64,000 nt of DNA from Haloplanus vescus (GTDB taxonomy: Archaea; Halobacteriota; Halobacteria; Halobacteriales; Haloferacaceae). The notes under the pieces were generated by a model. That model had not been told where the DNA came from. It made no database searches and was given only the letters and a program-made list of their open reading frames with translations. The stretch lies in assembly GCF_900107665.1 (NCBI RefSeq), contig NZ_FNQT01000001.1:107742-171741 (forward strand), given 5' to 3'. Positions 53,204 to 61,802 of the stretch are shown here, one piece after another; positions within the stretch are counted from its first letter, which is position 1; the number at the start of each line of letters is the position of its first letter. Both the position numbers and the translations under genes were made by a program.

Positions 53204-53794
53204 TCACCGAAGCGTCGCGTCGACGTACTCTGCCGCCGTCTGTCTCGCTGTCTCCAGCGCCACCGCTTCGTCGAGCACCACCGCACGGGTCCGGGCGCCG
53301 TCGACGATAGTCATCAGCGCCCGCGAGACGTGGTCGGCGTCCACGTCCGCGAACACCCCTTCGTCGATGCCGCGGTCGATTGCCGCTTCGAGCATGTGGC
53401 GGATGTACTCGTCGTTCTGCTGGAAGCGGTCCGCGAACGCGTCCTTGTACGGTGCCTGACTCCGCATCTCCAGCATCGCGATGAGCAGGTCCGAGTTCGA
53501 CTTCGGACTGACGAGCAGTCGGTCGAGTAGGAGTTCGAGTCGGTCCTCGGGGTCGGTTGTCTCCACCGCTCGTACCGACTCGACGAACCGGTCGAGCAGG
53601 TAATCGAGGAAGGCCGCTAGCAGTTCCTCTTTCGTGTCGTAGTGGTAGTGCAACGCCGCCGTCGACTTGCCGTACTCGTCGGCGATGCGTTGCATCGTGA
53701 GGTCGGCGTAGCCGTGGTCGCGCAGCGCCCGGTGTGTCGCCTCCATGATCTCCCTGTCGGCGTCAGAGACGGGCGGCTCCGATGCCCCGGTCAT
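53204..53794 (-). CDS. TetR/AcrR family transcriptional regulator
   Basis: 196 residues from the ATG at 53794; an ATG at 53806 would add four (MGRG). The N-terminal HTH matches TetR: IMEATHRALRDHGYADLTMQRIADEYGKSTAALHYHYDTKEELLAAFLDYLL. The ligand-binding C-terminal domain spans about 70-196. It is divergent from the MATE efflux gene, and a perfect-armed dyad lies between them (53919-53938), so it very probably represses that gene and itself. The inducing ligand is unknown. Confidence 0.9.
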   Translation of the reverse strand: MTGASEPPVSDADREIMEATHRALRDHGYADLTMQRIADEYGKSTAALHYHYDTKEELLAAFLDYLLDRFVESVRAVETTDPEDRLELLLDRLLVSPKSNSDLLIAMLEMRSQAPYKDAFADRFQQNDEYIRHMLEAAIDRGIDEGVFADVDADHVSRALMTIVDGARTRAVVLDEAVALETARQTAAEYVDATLR

Positions 53795-53918
53795 ACCTCG
53801 GCCCATTCGCCTCGCTCGGATAACGGTTGTGACGCGCTGGGGATGCGAATATCGAGACCGTCGGTACTCGGTCACACACGGCCACGGAGCGCGATATTAC
53901 GCCCCACACAAGCCTTTT

Positions 53919-53938
53919 GACTGACTGGTTAGTAAGTC
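53919..53938. promoter_or_regulatory. Candidate TetR operator between the regulator and the MATE operon
   Basis: GACTGACTGGTTAGTAAGTC has the dyad form GACTnACT-4nt-AGTnAGTC. It lies between the TATA-like CCTTTTGA (53913-53920) and the ATG at 53952, where a bound repressor would block transcription. Confidence 0.65.
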
Positions 53939-53951
53939 CGATACGCACACG

Positions 53952-54068
53952 ATGAACGACACGCCCTCTGACCTGCTGGACGCGGGCGGCCGAACGCTCG
54001 GCCACTCCGACCACGCGGGTCGTCGACGCGGCGCCGTCCGACGCGTCGCCCACGAGGTGACGCCATGA
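53952..54068 (+). CDS. 38-residue small protein candidate leading into the MATE gene
   Basis: ATG at 53952, 14 nt after the TetR dyad, opens MNDTPSDLLDAGGRTLGHSD and runs RRRGAVRRVAHEVTP to a TGA that overlaps the MATE ATG (ATGA). This is the first start codon after the promoter. Its translation would deliver ribosomes to the MATE start, so it could be a leader peptide or just a coupling device. No homology is recognised. Confidence 0.5.
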   Translation: MNDTPSDLLDAGGRTLGHSDHAGRRRGAVRRVAHEVTP

Positions 54069-55516
54069 CGCTCGGCGGACGCCTCCGCTCTCTGTTCGCG
54101 ACGCCCGAGGACTTGGACCTCACCAGTGGCGACATCGGTCGGCCGCTCTTGTTGCTCTCGCTCCCCATCGTCGTCACGAACCTCTTTCAGACGGCGTACA
54201 ACCTCGCCGACACCTTCTGGCTCGGCCAGTACGGCACCGACGCGCTCGCAGCCATCAGTTTCGCCTTCCCGCTCGTCTTCCTCGTCATCTCGCTCGGGAT
54301 GGGTGTCTCCGTCGCCGGGAGCGTCCTCGTCGCGCAGTACACCGGCGCCGACGAACGCGAAGAGGCCGAGTACGCGGCGTCACAGACGATGACGTTCGCA
54401 CTCCTCGTCTCGGGTCTGCTCGGCGTCGCTGGCTACTTCGCCGTCGACGAACTCCTCGGCCTCCTCGGCGCTTCGCCCTCCGTCCTCCCTCTCGCCACCC
54501 GCTACATGGAAGTCGTCATGCTCGGCATGCCCTTTATGTTCGGCTTCTTCGTCTTCGTCGCCCTCATGCGCGGGTACGGGGACACGGTCACGCCGATGCT
54601 CGTCATGTTCGGCTCTGTCGTCCTCAACATCGCCATCGACCCGTTCCTCATCTTCGGGTGGACCGTCGTCGAGAACGCACCCCTCGTCGGCACCGTCGCC
54701 TTCCCCCGCATGGGCATCGAGGGCGCGGCCATCGCCACCGTCTTCTCGCGCGGCCTCGCCCTCCTCGTCGGCCTCTGGGTCATGTTCCGTGGCACTCGCG
54801 GTGTCCGCATCCGCCTCCGCGACATGGTCCCCGACACGACCTACCTCCGACGCCTCGCCACCATCGGCCTGCCCGCCTCCATCGAGGGGACGGGCCGCGC
54901 GCTGTCGATGAACCTTCTCCTCGTCGTCGTCGCGCTCTTTCCGGACACGGTCGTCGCCGGCTACGGCATCGGAACGCGCGTCTTCTCCGTCGTCTTCCTC
55001 CCCGCCATCGCCGTCGCGCGCGGCGTCGAGACCATGACCGGGCAGAACATCGGCGCCAACGAACCCGACCGCGCTGGACGGGCCGCCGACCTCGCCGCGA
55101 AGGTGCTGTTCGCCGTCCTCACCGCGGCGGGCATCGTCATCTGGCTCGCGGCCGCCCCCATCGCTGATCTGTTCACCACCGACCCCGCGGTGGTCGACGT
55201 GGCCACGCAGTTCCTCCGGTACGTCGCGCTCACCTTCGGCTTCATCGGCGTCATGCGCGCCTACACCGGAAGTTTCCGCGGCGCTGGCGAGACGCTGACC
55301 GCCGCGGCCATCTCCGTCCTGATGCTCGGCGTCATTCGCTTCCCCATCGCGTGGGTCGCGGCGCCGATACTCGGCCCAGCCGGCATCTGGGTCGCGTTCG
55401 CGCTCTCGAACGTCCTCGGCGCGACCATCGCCTACGTGTGGTATCGCCGCGGGACGTGGCGCGACGGCGACGCGTCGGCATCGGTCCCCGCCGACGCCTC
55501 CACCGGCGGCAGCTAA
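54065..55516 (+). CDS. MATE family multidrug/toxin efflux protein
   Basis: 483 residues and twelve membrane helices: LLSLPIVVTNLFQTAYNLADTFWLGQYGTDALAAISFAFPL near residues 30-75, MRGYGDTVTPMLVM near 168, GTGRALSMNLLLVVVALFPDTVVAGYGIGTRV near 278 and GANEPDRAGRAADLA near 335. By family it exports cationic drugs or metabolites in exchange for Na+ or H+. Expression is probably controlled by the divergent TetR gene. Its ATG overlaps the stop of the 38-codon leader frame. Confidence 0.92.
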   Translation: MTLGGRLRSLFATPEDLDLTSGDIGRPLLLLSLPIVVTNLFQTAYNLADTFWLGQYGTDALAAISFAFPLVFLVISLGMGVSVAGSVLVAQYTGADEREEAEYAASQTMTFALLVSGLLGVAGYFAVDELLGLLGASPSVLPLATRYMEVVMLGMPFMFGFFVFVALMRGYGDTVTPMLVMFGSVVLNIAIDPFLIFGWTVVENAPLVGTVAFPRMGIEGAAIATVFSRGLALLVGLWVMFRGTRGVRIRLRDMVPDTTYLRRLATIGLPASIEGTGRALSMNLLLVVVALFPDTVVAGYGIGTRVFSVVFLPAIAVARGVETMTGQNIGANEPDRAGRAADLAAKVLFAVLTAAGIVIWLAAAPIADLFTTDPAVVDVATQFLRYVALTFGFIGVMRAYTGSFRGAGETLTAAAISVLMLGVIRFPIAWVAAPILGPAGIWVAFALSNVLGATIAYVWYRRGTWRDGDASASVPADASTGGS

Positions 55517-55562
55517 TTCGCGGACCAACATATATGAGCGCCGCGACCCCGTAGTGGTCGCT

Positions 55563-56135
55563 ATGGTCGCGCCGCCGTCCGTCGCCGCCGCGCTCGACGA
55601 CTGGGAACGCGTGAGCGACGCGACGGAGACGCTCTTCTCGGCCGGCGGCGTCACCGTCGAGGCCCGGATACAGGTGTACGAAGACGACGGCCTGCGGACG
55701 ACAGTCCGGGAACAGACGGGCGTCGACCGCTCGTGGCGGTTCTTCCTCGCCGCTCGTTTGGACCTCTCGCCGTCACCGCCGACGACCGGCGCGCTCCGAC
55801 GATTCGTCGCCTCGCAGGCGAGTCGCGGATTCGCCGACCGCCTCGAAGACAGGGGGTTCGAGGCCGTCGACCGCGTCGAGAGCCGTTCGCTCCGCGTCGG
55901 CGACGCCGACGCTCGCCTGTTTCGCTACGACGCCCGCTGTCGCGTCGCGGACCTCGACCTCTCAGTCGACAGCTGGCTCGCCGTGTGGGCGCCAGACCGG
56001 ACGTTCCGCCTCGCTGGCGGCGCGTATCCGACTGGTGTCGACGGCGACGGTGCCACGGCCGACGCCCTTGGAGACTGTCTCGACCCATCGACGTTTCGGG
56101 CGACGCTGTTCGAGTTGATTCGCGCGACCGACTGA
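55563..56135 (+). CDS. Uncharacterised 190-residue protein
   Basis: A soluble mixed protein: MVAPPSVAAALDDWERVSDATETLFSAGGVTVEARIQVYEDDGLRTTV, then DRSWRFFLAARLDLSP and FRLAGGAYPTGVDGDG. It contains two Cys and many Arg/Asp. No family recognised. TATA-like ACATATATG (55528-55536) lies about 27-35 nt before the ATG at 55563. It converges with two small unknown genes across a strong hairpin. Confidence 0.72.
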   Translation: MVAPPSVAAALDDWERVSDATETLFSAGGVTVEARIQVYEDDGLRTTVREQTGVDRSWRFFLAARLDLSPSPPTTGALRRFVASQASRGFADRLEDRGFEAVDRVESRSLRVGDADARLFRYDARCRVADLDLSVDSWLAVWAPDRTFRLAGGAYPTGVDGDGATADALGDCLDPSTFRATLFELIRATD

Positions 56136-56164
56136 TACTGTCGGCTGTAAGTCAATACAGATAT

Positions 56165-56186
56165 TCGGCACCCCCCGGGGTGCCGA
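56165..56186. terminator. Perfect 10-bp hairpin between convergent genes, candidate bidirectional terminator
   Basis: TCGGCACCCC pairs with GGGGTGCCGA around a CC loop, in the middle of the 61-bp gap between the genes ending at 56135 and 56197. It has no strong U-tract after it. Confidence 0.5.
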
Positions 56187-56196
56187 CTGTCTTGAA

Positions 56197-56535
56197 TCAG
56201 TTACGGCCAACGGTATACGTCCACTCGGTCAGCGCGGTGAGGAGGAGGCCACCGGGTGCGACCGAGAACGGGGCGACGCCGAGTGCCCGTCCGAGCGGTC
56301 CCGCACGACTGCCGGGCGTCGCCCGGGCGACGCTCCGGCCGCGGACGCGAACGTCGAGCGTCACGTCGGCCGTCAGGAGGCGTTCGAGTGGCGCCCCTGT
56401 CCCAGTCTCGAGCGCTCGGACCGCGGCGAGCGACGGGGCGTCGACAACGACGAGGTCACCGTATCCGCGAATCGACACCGACGCGTCGTCGACGGTCAGC
56501 GTCAGGTCCGCGAAGACGTCCAGTGGCTCGCTCAC
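56197..56535 (-). CDS. Uncharacterised 112-residue protein
   Basis: MSEPLDVFADLTLTVDDASVSIRGYGDLVVVDAPSLAAVRALETGTGAPLERLL, then VRVRGRSVARATPG and a hydrophobic C-terminal part APGGLLLTALTEWTYTVGRN. It looks like a small beta-rich protein. Its ATG overlaps the stop of the 74-residue gene upstream (4 bp), so the two form an operon. No family recognised. Confidence 0.7.
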   Translation of the reverse strand: MSEPLDVFADLTLTVDDASVSIRGYGDLVVVDAPSLAAVRALETGTGAPLERLLTADVTLDVRVRGRSVARATPGSRAGPLGRALGVAPFSVAPGGLLLTALTEWTYTVGRN

Positions 56536-56756
56536 TCGTCGTCGTCTCTGTCACGGGTCCGGATGCGGACGGTGCCGTCGAGTCGCCACTGGGCGTGGTC
56601 GGCGTCGGGTCCCATTCGGTCCGGCACCCGTATCTCCAGGTCGTCGAACTCGTAGGTTATCTCGGCGCCTCGTCCGGTGAGACGCTCGTAGAGGCCGACG
56701 GCCAGTTCGGGCCACGTTCGCACGTCGTCGATGTTCGCGCCGCGCTCCCGGCTCAT
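56532..56756 (-). CDS. Uncharacterised 74-residue acidic protein
   Basis: MSRERGANIDDVRTWPELAVGLYERLTGRGAEITYEFDDLEIRVPDRMGPDADHAQWRLDGTVRI. On the minus strand a TATA-like CTATAAG (56780-56786) lies 24-30 nt upstream of the ATG at 56756, which favours this over an ATG seven codons earlier. It is translationally coupled to the 112-residue gene. Function unknown; the pair may act together because both carry single compact domains. Confidence 0.7.
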   Translation of the reverse strand: MSRERGANIDDVRTWPELAVGLYERLTGRGAEITYEFDDLEIRVPDRMGPDADHAQWRLDGTVRIRTRDRDDDE

Positions 56757-56803
56757 GGGTCGCGATTCGACGGCCATCCACTTATAGCGTCGGTCGCCGG
56801 GAG

Positions 56804-57529
56804 TCACTCCCAGCGCGCGACGGTGAGAAAGCCGGTGTGGCCCACGCCGCGAGTGTCGGGGCGCGAGCCACGCTCGTCGAACTGCATCTCGCGTTGAATC
56901 GTCTCGTGGGTCGTCACGTCGGTCAGCCCCGCCTCGCGCGCCGCCTCGGCGGCCGCGCGCGACCCCTCGACGAACGGGGAGTAGACGACGGCGAACCCGC
57001 CGCTTACGAGGAGGTCGGGCGCGTGCCGGACCACCTCGGGCGCGTCCTCGGTGTCGAGCGTCAGGAGGTCGAACGCCTCCGACGCGAGTTCGTCGAGCTC
57101 GTCGCGCACGTCGCCGGTTCGCACGTCGACGGTGTCCTCGACCTCCGCGAGGTGCATGTTCTCTCGCGCTACCTCCGCGAACGCCGAATCCTGTTCGTAG
57201 GTCACCACCTCGGCGTCGATGCGGCCGAGATAGGCGGCGAGGACGCCCGTCCCCGTCCCCGCGTCGAGGACGCGGTCACCCGCCGCGGCGCCCGTGAAGC
57301 CGACGACGAGACCGATGTCGCGGGGCATCATCGGCGCGCCCGTGCGCTCGAAATGCTCGAACAGGTCCGGGCCGCGCGGCTCTCGGACGACGAACTCCTC
57401 GCCGAGATGCGTCTCCAGGCGCTGGCCGGGTTCGACGTCTTCGGGGACCGTGAGCACGCCGAGGTCGGTCTGCAGTTCCTCGCCGGGCGCCCGGAGGTAC
57501 TCCCGGTCGCCGCGGACCAGGAGAATCAC
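56804..57529 (-). CDS. trmI: tRNA (adenine-N1)-methyltransferase TrmI
   Basis: 241 residues: N-terminal beta domain ([26 protein letters not shown]), [42 protein letters not shown] with the SAM motif near residue 88, [16 protein letters not shown] and [15 protein letters not shown]. By family a tetramer methylates A57/A58 in the tRNA T loop. The start is GTG at 57529, overlapping the nac stop (GTGA), a coupling known for archaeal nac-trmI pairs. The last third ([30 protein letters not shown]) contains the usual TrmI C-terminal motif. Confidence 0.92.
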   Translation of the reverse strand: MILLVRGDREYLRAPGEELQTDLGVLTVPEDVEPGQRLETHLGEEFVVREPRGPDLFEHFERTGAPMMPRDIGLVVGFTGAAAGDRVLDAGTGTGVLAAYLGRIDAEVVTYEQDSAFAEVARENMHLAEVEDTVDVRTGDVRDELDELASEAFDLLTLDTEDAPEVVRHAPDLLVSGGFAVVYSPFVEGSRAAAEAAREAGLTDVTTHETIQREMQFDERGSRPDTRGVGHTGFLTVARWE

Positions 57530-57918
57530 TCGAGTCGGGCGATGGCTGCCGCCAGGTCGCCGTCCTCCGCTTCCAGCGCCTCGCGTGCCGCGTCCGTGCT
57601 CACGCCGGCACGGGTCGCGACGAGTTCGACGTCGTCGTCGGGGATGCCGGCGTCGCCGCTCTCGGTTGCGGCCTCACTCTCGTCACCGCTCTCGACGGCG
57701 CTCGCGCCGCCCGCGTCGCGGTGTTCGGGTTTGCCGACGACCTGATACGTTTCTTGCCCCTGCGCGTCCATGCGCGTCACCTGCGCGTCGGAGAAGACGA
57801 GCTCCTCGTCCTCGGTCCGAATCACGACCTCTTCGGCATCGAGCTCCGTCACGTCGATGCCCATCTGTTTCATCATCTGTTTCATCTTTCGCGGGTTCAT
57901 ACCGCCGCCACCAAACAT
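57526..57918 (-). CDS. nac: Nascent polypeptide-associated complex protein (NAC)
   Basis: 130 residues. Gly/Met-rich start [26 protein letters not shown] (typical of archaeal NAC), a NAC beta core near residues 22-65 ([34 protein letters not shown]), and a C-terminal UBA domain near 90-130 ([36 protein letters not shown]). By family it binds nascent chains at the ribosome. It is followed by the overlapping trmI gene. Confidence 0.95.
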   Translation of the reverse strand: MFGGGGMNPRKMKQMMKQMGIDVTELDAEEVVIRTEDEELVFSDAQVTRMDAQGQETYQVVGKPEHRDAGGASAVESGDESEAATESGDAGIPDDDVELVATRAGVSTDAAREALEAEDGDLAAAIARLE

Positions 57919-57967
57919 AGGTCGTCGGTGGGTGTGCGTCGGCAAAAGGATGGCGAAGGGCCGTGGA

Positions 57968-58738
57968 CTACACGTGGGCTTTCGGTAGCAGGTCCTCGAA
58001 GCGCTGGTCGTCGAGCCAGTCACAGAGCTGGCAGAGCTGGTCGACCGCTTCCTCGAACATCTGCGCGCCTTTCTCGGCCGTGGCGTCTGTTTGGTCGCCT
58101 AAGACGCCGTTCGCCGTATTATCGGCAGCATCGTAGAACGTACGCGACCCGAATTTCACGGTGCCGGCTGCATCGACGCTCGCAACGCCTCCATCTCTCG
58201 CGTCTTCCAGACGGTCCTCACGGACCAGGTCCGACCTGAGGTGCTGAATCATCGCCGTCTCCTTCGGCCCGCCGTGGGGCCCGTTCTGCTCGAAGAGGTC
58301 GTCGACGAGCTCGGGGATGCTGTCGTTCCACATCCACTCGATAGCGTACATCGTCTCGTCGTCGCGGAGGCGACGCCCGACTTCGCGGAGGTGGTCGACG
58401 TTGCCGCCGTGGGCGTTGACGTAGACGACGCGGTCGATGCCGTGATACGCGAGGTTGCGCGTGAACGATTCGACGTAATCGCGGAAGACGGGTGCGTCGA
58501 CCCACATCGTCCCGTTGAACTGGCGGTGGTGGGGGCTGACGCCGACGTTGATGGTCGGCGTGCAGAGGTAGCCGGTTCGCTCCGCGGCCTCGCGGGCGAA
58601 CGCCTCCGCGATGAGGTGGTCGGTCGCCAGCGGGAGGTGCGGGCCGTGCTGTTCGGTCGAACCGAGCGGCACGAGCGCCACGGATTCGTCGGCGAAGTAG
58701 TCGCCCAGTTCGGGCCACGTCTCGTCAGCGATGTACAT
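57968..58738 (-). CDS. Creatininase-family amidohydrolase
   Basis: 256 residues. Metal-binding motifs of the family: [23 protein letters not shown] near residue 25 (Glu/His/Asp), [14 protein letters not shown] near 66, [13 protein letters not shown] near 105 and [15 protein letters not shown] near 150. The family contains creatininase, the deformylase ArfB and MftE; which one applies cannot be told. ArfB-like roles in archaeal F420/riboflavin synthesis are possible. The ATG at 58738 ([11 protein letters not shown]) is preferred. It is on the same strand as nac and trmI but 50 bp upstream of nac. Confidence 0.88.
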   Translation of the reverse strand: MYIADETWPELGDYFADESVALVPLGSTEQHGPHLPLATDHLIAEAFAREAAERTGYLCTPTINVGVSPHHRQFNGTMWVDAPVFRDYVESFTRNLAYHGIDRVVYVNAHGGNVDHLREVGRRLRDDETMYAIEWMWNDSIPELVDDLFEQNGPHGGPKETAMIQHLRSDLVREDRLEDARDGGVASVDAAGTVKFGSRTFYDAADNTANGVLGDQTDATAEKGAQMFEEAVDQLCQLCDWLDDQRFEDLLPKAHV

Positions 58739-58809
58739 CCTACCCGTGTTCGAGGGGGCACACCCTTCAATCGTGCCACTCGCAGTGCGATGGGGCGTGG
58801 ATGCCGCGT

Positions 58810-61200
58810 TCAGCCGTCGAGGCCGCCGTCCGTCGACGTGCGTGCGCCTGTCGCTCCGGTCGCGTCGGTCGCGTCCGCCGAGACTGTCCGGGCGTCGGCC
58901 GTGAACTGATCGAGCAGTTCCTGAAGCGAGTCGGCTTGCTCCGTGAGCGCCTGTGCGCTCTGCGAGACGTCCGCGAGCGTCGAGGTCTGTTCTTCCGCCG
59001 CTGCGGAGACGTTTGCCGCCTCCGCGCTCGACTGGTCGGCGACGCGTTCGACCTCGTCGAGCATCGAGACTACGTCGGTGGTCGAAGTGGCCTGATCGTC
59101 CGTCGCTTCGCTGATCTCCCGGACTCCCGTGTGGAGGTCCCCGACGTGATCGGCCACCTCGTCGAGGGAGGTGAGCGCCTCGTCGATGGTTTTGGCGCCG
59201 TGTTCGACGCCCTCACCCATCGCCTGCATGTCGTCGACAGCGCTGTTCGCGGATGCTTGCACGTCTGTAATCCGGCGATCGATTCGTTCGGTGGCGTCGG
59301 CAGCCTCGCCGGCGAGCGACTTGATCTCGTCCGCGACGACGGCGAAGCCGTCGCCGTCCACGTCGGCGCGGGCGGCCTCGATGGAGGCGTTCAGCGCTAG
59401 CATGTTGGTCTGCTCGGCGATATCCGCGATCAACTCGACGATTTCGCTGATCTCGTCGATCTCCTCGGCCAGCGACACGACTTCGTCGACCGTCTCGTCG
59501 GTTCGGGTTTGAATCTGAGCCAGTTCGTCGATAGCGTCCGTAGCCGCATCGCTCCCGGACTCGCTGACCTCGGCGGCGCGGTCGGCGGTCGACGCCACTT
59601 CGTCGGCCGACGACGCTACTTCCTCGATGGCGCCCGAGAGGCTCTGCATCTCGCCCGAAATCTCCGTGAGCCGTTCGTCCTGTCGTTCGGCGCCCGCCGA
59701 CACCTCTTGAATCGACTCGCTCACTTCGGCGCTCGCGCTCCGGACTTCCTCGGTGCTCGCGGTCACCTGCTGGCTCGCAGTCGCCACCTCGTCGGCGAAC
59801 GACCGAATCCGGCTTAGCGTTCCCTCCATCTCCGCCATCATATCGTTGAACGACTCGGCGATTGTCTCCATCGCTGCACTCCGGCTATCCGTGTCCATCC
59901 GTTGAGTCAGATCGCCGTCGGCAGCCGCCGCCATCGTCTCGCCGAACGTCTCGGCTGTGGCCTCCAGGTCGTCGTTCAGGTCTTCCACCTCGCGGCGTGC
60001 CGCCTCGGCGTTCTGCTTTGCCTCCGTGGCCTCGCGTTGGGCACGCTCCACGTCGTCGCTCATGCGGTCGATGGTTTCGCCGAACGTGCCCGGCACCTCC
60101 TGATCGAGCACCGGCGCGTCGAACCGTTGCTCCGCGAGCGCTTCGGCCTGCGCCGCGACTGTCGAGAGATACGCCTGCATCTCGGCGAACGCGGCCGTCA
60201 TCTCACCGATCTCGTCCTCACGGTCAGACGATTCGACCTCGACATCGAGGTTCCCCTGCGCGATGGCCTGTGCGCTCTCGGTGAGGCGATCCAGCGCCGT
60301 CGCCGTATCGCGTCCGAGCGTGAGGCCGATCAGAAGGAAGCCGGCGAGCGAGATGCCGATGAGCGTCAGGAAATCACGCTTGATGACGCCGGCAAGCGCG
60401 TACGCCTCCGACCGCGGCATGTGTGTGACGACGACCCAGTCGGTTCCCTTGACGGGTGCGTAGCCGACGACGAGGTTCTGACCGGGCATGTCCATCACGC
60501 CTACCTCCCCGTTCCGTGCCCTCTGGATGTGCCCGTCTCCGTACTGATACGATTCGAACGCCGTCTCCTCGTTCTGGGCGAACTCAACGATGCCGTGACT
60601 ATCGACCACCTGCGTGAAACTTGACTCGCTCGGCGTTCGGAATTTGTCGGCGCGCTCCCGGGCGTTCGCGGTCAGCACGATAGCCCGATCCGTCCCCTCG
60701 ATCCGACTGAGGAACGCGACCACTTCGGTGTCGTCTTGTTTGTACGCCTTGGAGACTGCAACGGCCGAGGGGTCGTCCATCTCGGGCGACCCGCGTGCCC
60801 ACGTCACCCCGGATATTGTCATGCCCACCCGGTCGTCGTCGGTGCTCTCGACAATCTGCCGAGAGTTGAGGTCGACGTAGTGAATCGCCCGCATCGACTC
60901 GAACTGCTCGAGTTCGTTGTCGAGCGTCGAGTCGATGCGCTCCCGGTCGCCGGATCGAACCGTCTCGAACTGGGAGAGCAAGCGTGTCTTCTCGCTGCTG
61001 CGGTTCAGCCACTCGCTGACTGCGTCGGCCTCCAGCCCGGCAATCGTTCGCAGTTCGTTCTGTCGTTCGTGGTGGATTTCCTCTGTCACCTCTCCGTGGA
61101 AGAAGTACCCGGCGCCGGACACGACGACCAACACGATTGCGACGATAGCCGCGAACTGTTTCAGATAACTATCCCGAACGAACGACGGCAGGAATCTCAT
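58810..61200 (-). CDS. Methyl-accepting chemotaxis transducer with extracellular Cache-like sensor
   Basis: 796 residues. TM1 (about 12-33), a large outside sensor (35-280; dCache-like), TM2 (about 284-306), HAMP (about 308-365), a second HAMP-like/linker region (about 400-480), and a signalling domain (about 500-790). Its hairpin tip is LALNASIEAARADVDGDGFAVVADEIKSLA near residues 645-675. By family it signals to CheA through CheW to steer swimming. The tip carries Asp where bacterial transducers often have Gly/His/Arg (ARAGEHGRGF), typical of halophilic acid bias. The ATG at 61200 is the first. The ligand is unknown. Confidence 0.93.
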   Translation of the reverse strand: MRFLPSFVRDSYLKQFAAIVAIVLVVVSGAGYFFHGEVTEEIHHERQNELRTIAGLEADAVSEWLNRSSEKTRLLSQFETVRSGDRERIDSTLDNELEQFESMRAIHYVDLNSRQIVESTDDDRVGMTISGVTWARGSPEMDDPSAVAVSKAYKQDDTEVVAFLSRIEGTDRAIVLTANARERADKFRTPSESSFTQVVDSHGIVEFAQNEETAFESYQYGDGHIQRARNGEVGVMDMPGQNLVVGYAPVKGTDWVVVTHMPRSEAYALAGVIKRDFLTLIGISLAGFLLIGLTLGRDTATALDRLTESAQAIAQGNLDVEVESSDREDEIGEMTAAFAEMQAYLSTVAAQAEALAEQRFDAPVLDQEVPGTFGETIDRMSDDVERAQREATEAKQNAEAARREVEDLNDDLEATAETFGETMAAAADGDLTQRMDTDSRSAAMETIAESFNDMMAEMEGTLSRIRSFADEVATASQQVTASTEEVRSASAEVSESIQEVSAGAERQDERLTEISGEMQSLSGAIEEVASSADEVASTADRAAEVSESGSDAATDAIDELAQIQTRTDETVDEVVSLAEEIDEISEIVELIADIAEQTNMLALNASIEAARADVDGDGFAVVADEIKSLAGEAADATERIDRRITDVQASANSAVDDMQAMGEGVEHGAKTIDEALTSLDEVADHVGDLHTGVREISEATDDQATSTTDVVSMLDEVERVADQSSAEAANVSAAAEEQTSTLADVSQSAQALTEQADSLQELLDQFTADARTVSADATDATGATGARTSTDGGLDG

Positions 61201-61334
61201 TCACATCCCCCTCTACTGGACTCAGCACACCGTCCCCGATTCCGAATTCTACGGCTCTTCATATACCCCCGATTTCAACGATAGTATAAAGAGAGCAGGT
61301 TGCGGTTATCAATCGAGAGATTGGGAAGAGGCGT

Positions 61335-61688
61335 TCAGCCTCTGCCCGTTCCACCAGTCAGGCGCTCCCGACGGCGCTCGAACTCCTCCTCGTCGAGGTC
61401 GCCGGCAGCGTACCGCTCACGGAGGATGGCCAGTGCCCCGTCCTCGCCGCCCTCGCCCTCCCGGATGGCCACGTAGACCGCTGCGGCGACGAGGGCGACG
61501 ACGGCGAGGGCAAACAGGAGGGTGAGTAGCCAGCCACCGCCCATCCCGAAGCCGGCGTCCATGCCTCCCATTCCGGCGCCGGTGCCCCAGTGATGGCCGC
61601 CGCCATGCGGGCCGTGACCGGGGCCGTGCGGTCCCGGCTGCCACTGTGCGACGGGTCGGTCGAGGCGTGTGGGTGTGGGAAGTTGCAT
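61335..61688 (-). CDS. SHOCT-domain membrane protein with His/Gly/Met-rich outside segment
   Basis: 117 residues. The head is MQLPTPTRLDRPVAQWQ. A His/Gly/Met-rich low-complexity segment (about 18-50; GPHGPGHGPHGGGHHWG, then MGGMDAGFGMGG) follows, then a membrane helix (about 52-76), and a SHOCT motif (about 82-112; ALAILRERYAAGDLDEEEFERRRERL) inside the cell. SHOCT domains are short C-terminal modules of unknown function. The His/Met segment could bind copper or another soft metal (inference). It is divergent from the methylmalonyl-CoA mutase gene. Confidence 0.82.
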   Translation of the reverse strand: MQLPTPTRLDRPVAQWQPGPHGPGHGPHGGGHHWGTGAGMGGMDAGFGMGGGWLLTLLFALAVVALVAAAVYVAIREGEGGEDGALAILRERYAAGDLDEEEFERRRERLTGGTGRG

Positions 61689-61802
61689 CGTCGTCACCTC
61701 ACGTGAGGATACGGCCCCCGCATCCCTCCCAGTTGTGCCGAGTCCCAGCGGCTGGGAATCGCGGGCCGACAGTATAAGTCGGCGGCGGCCGTCGGCTGAG
61801 CC

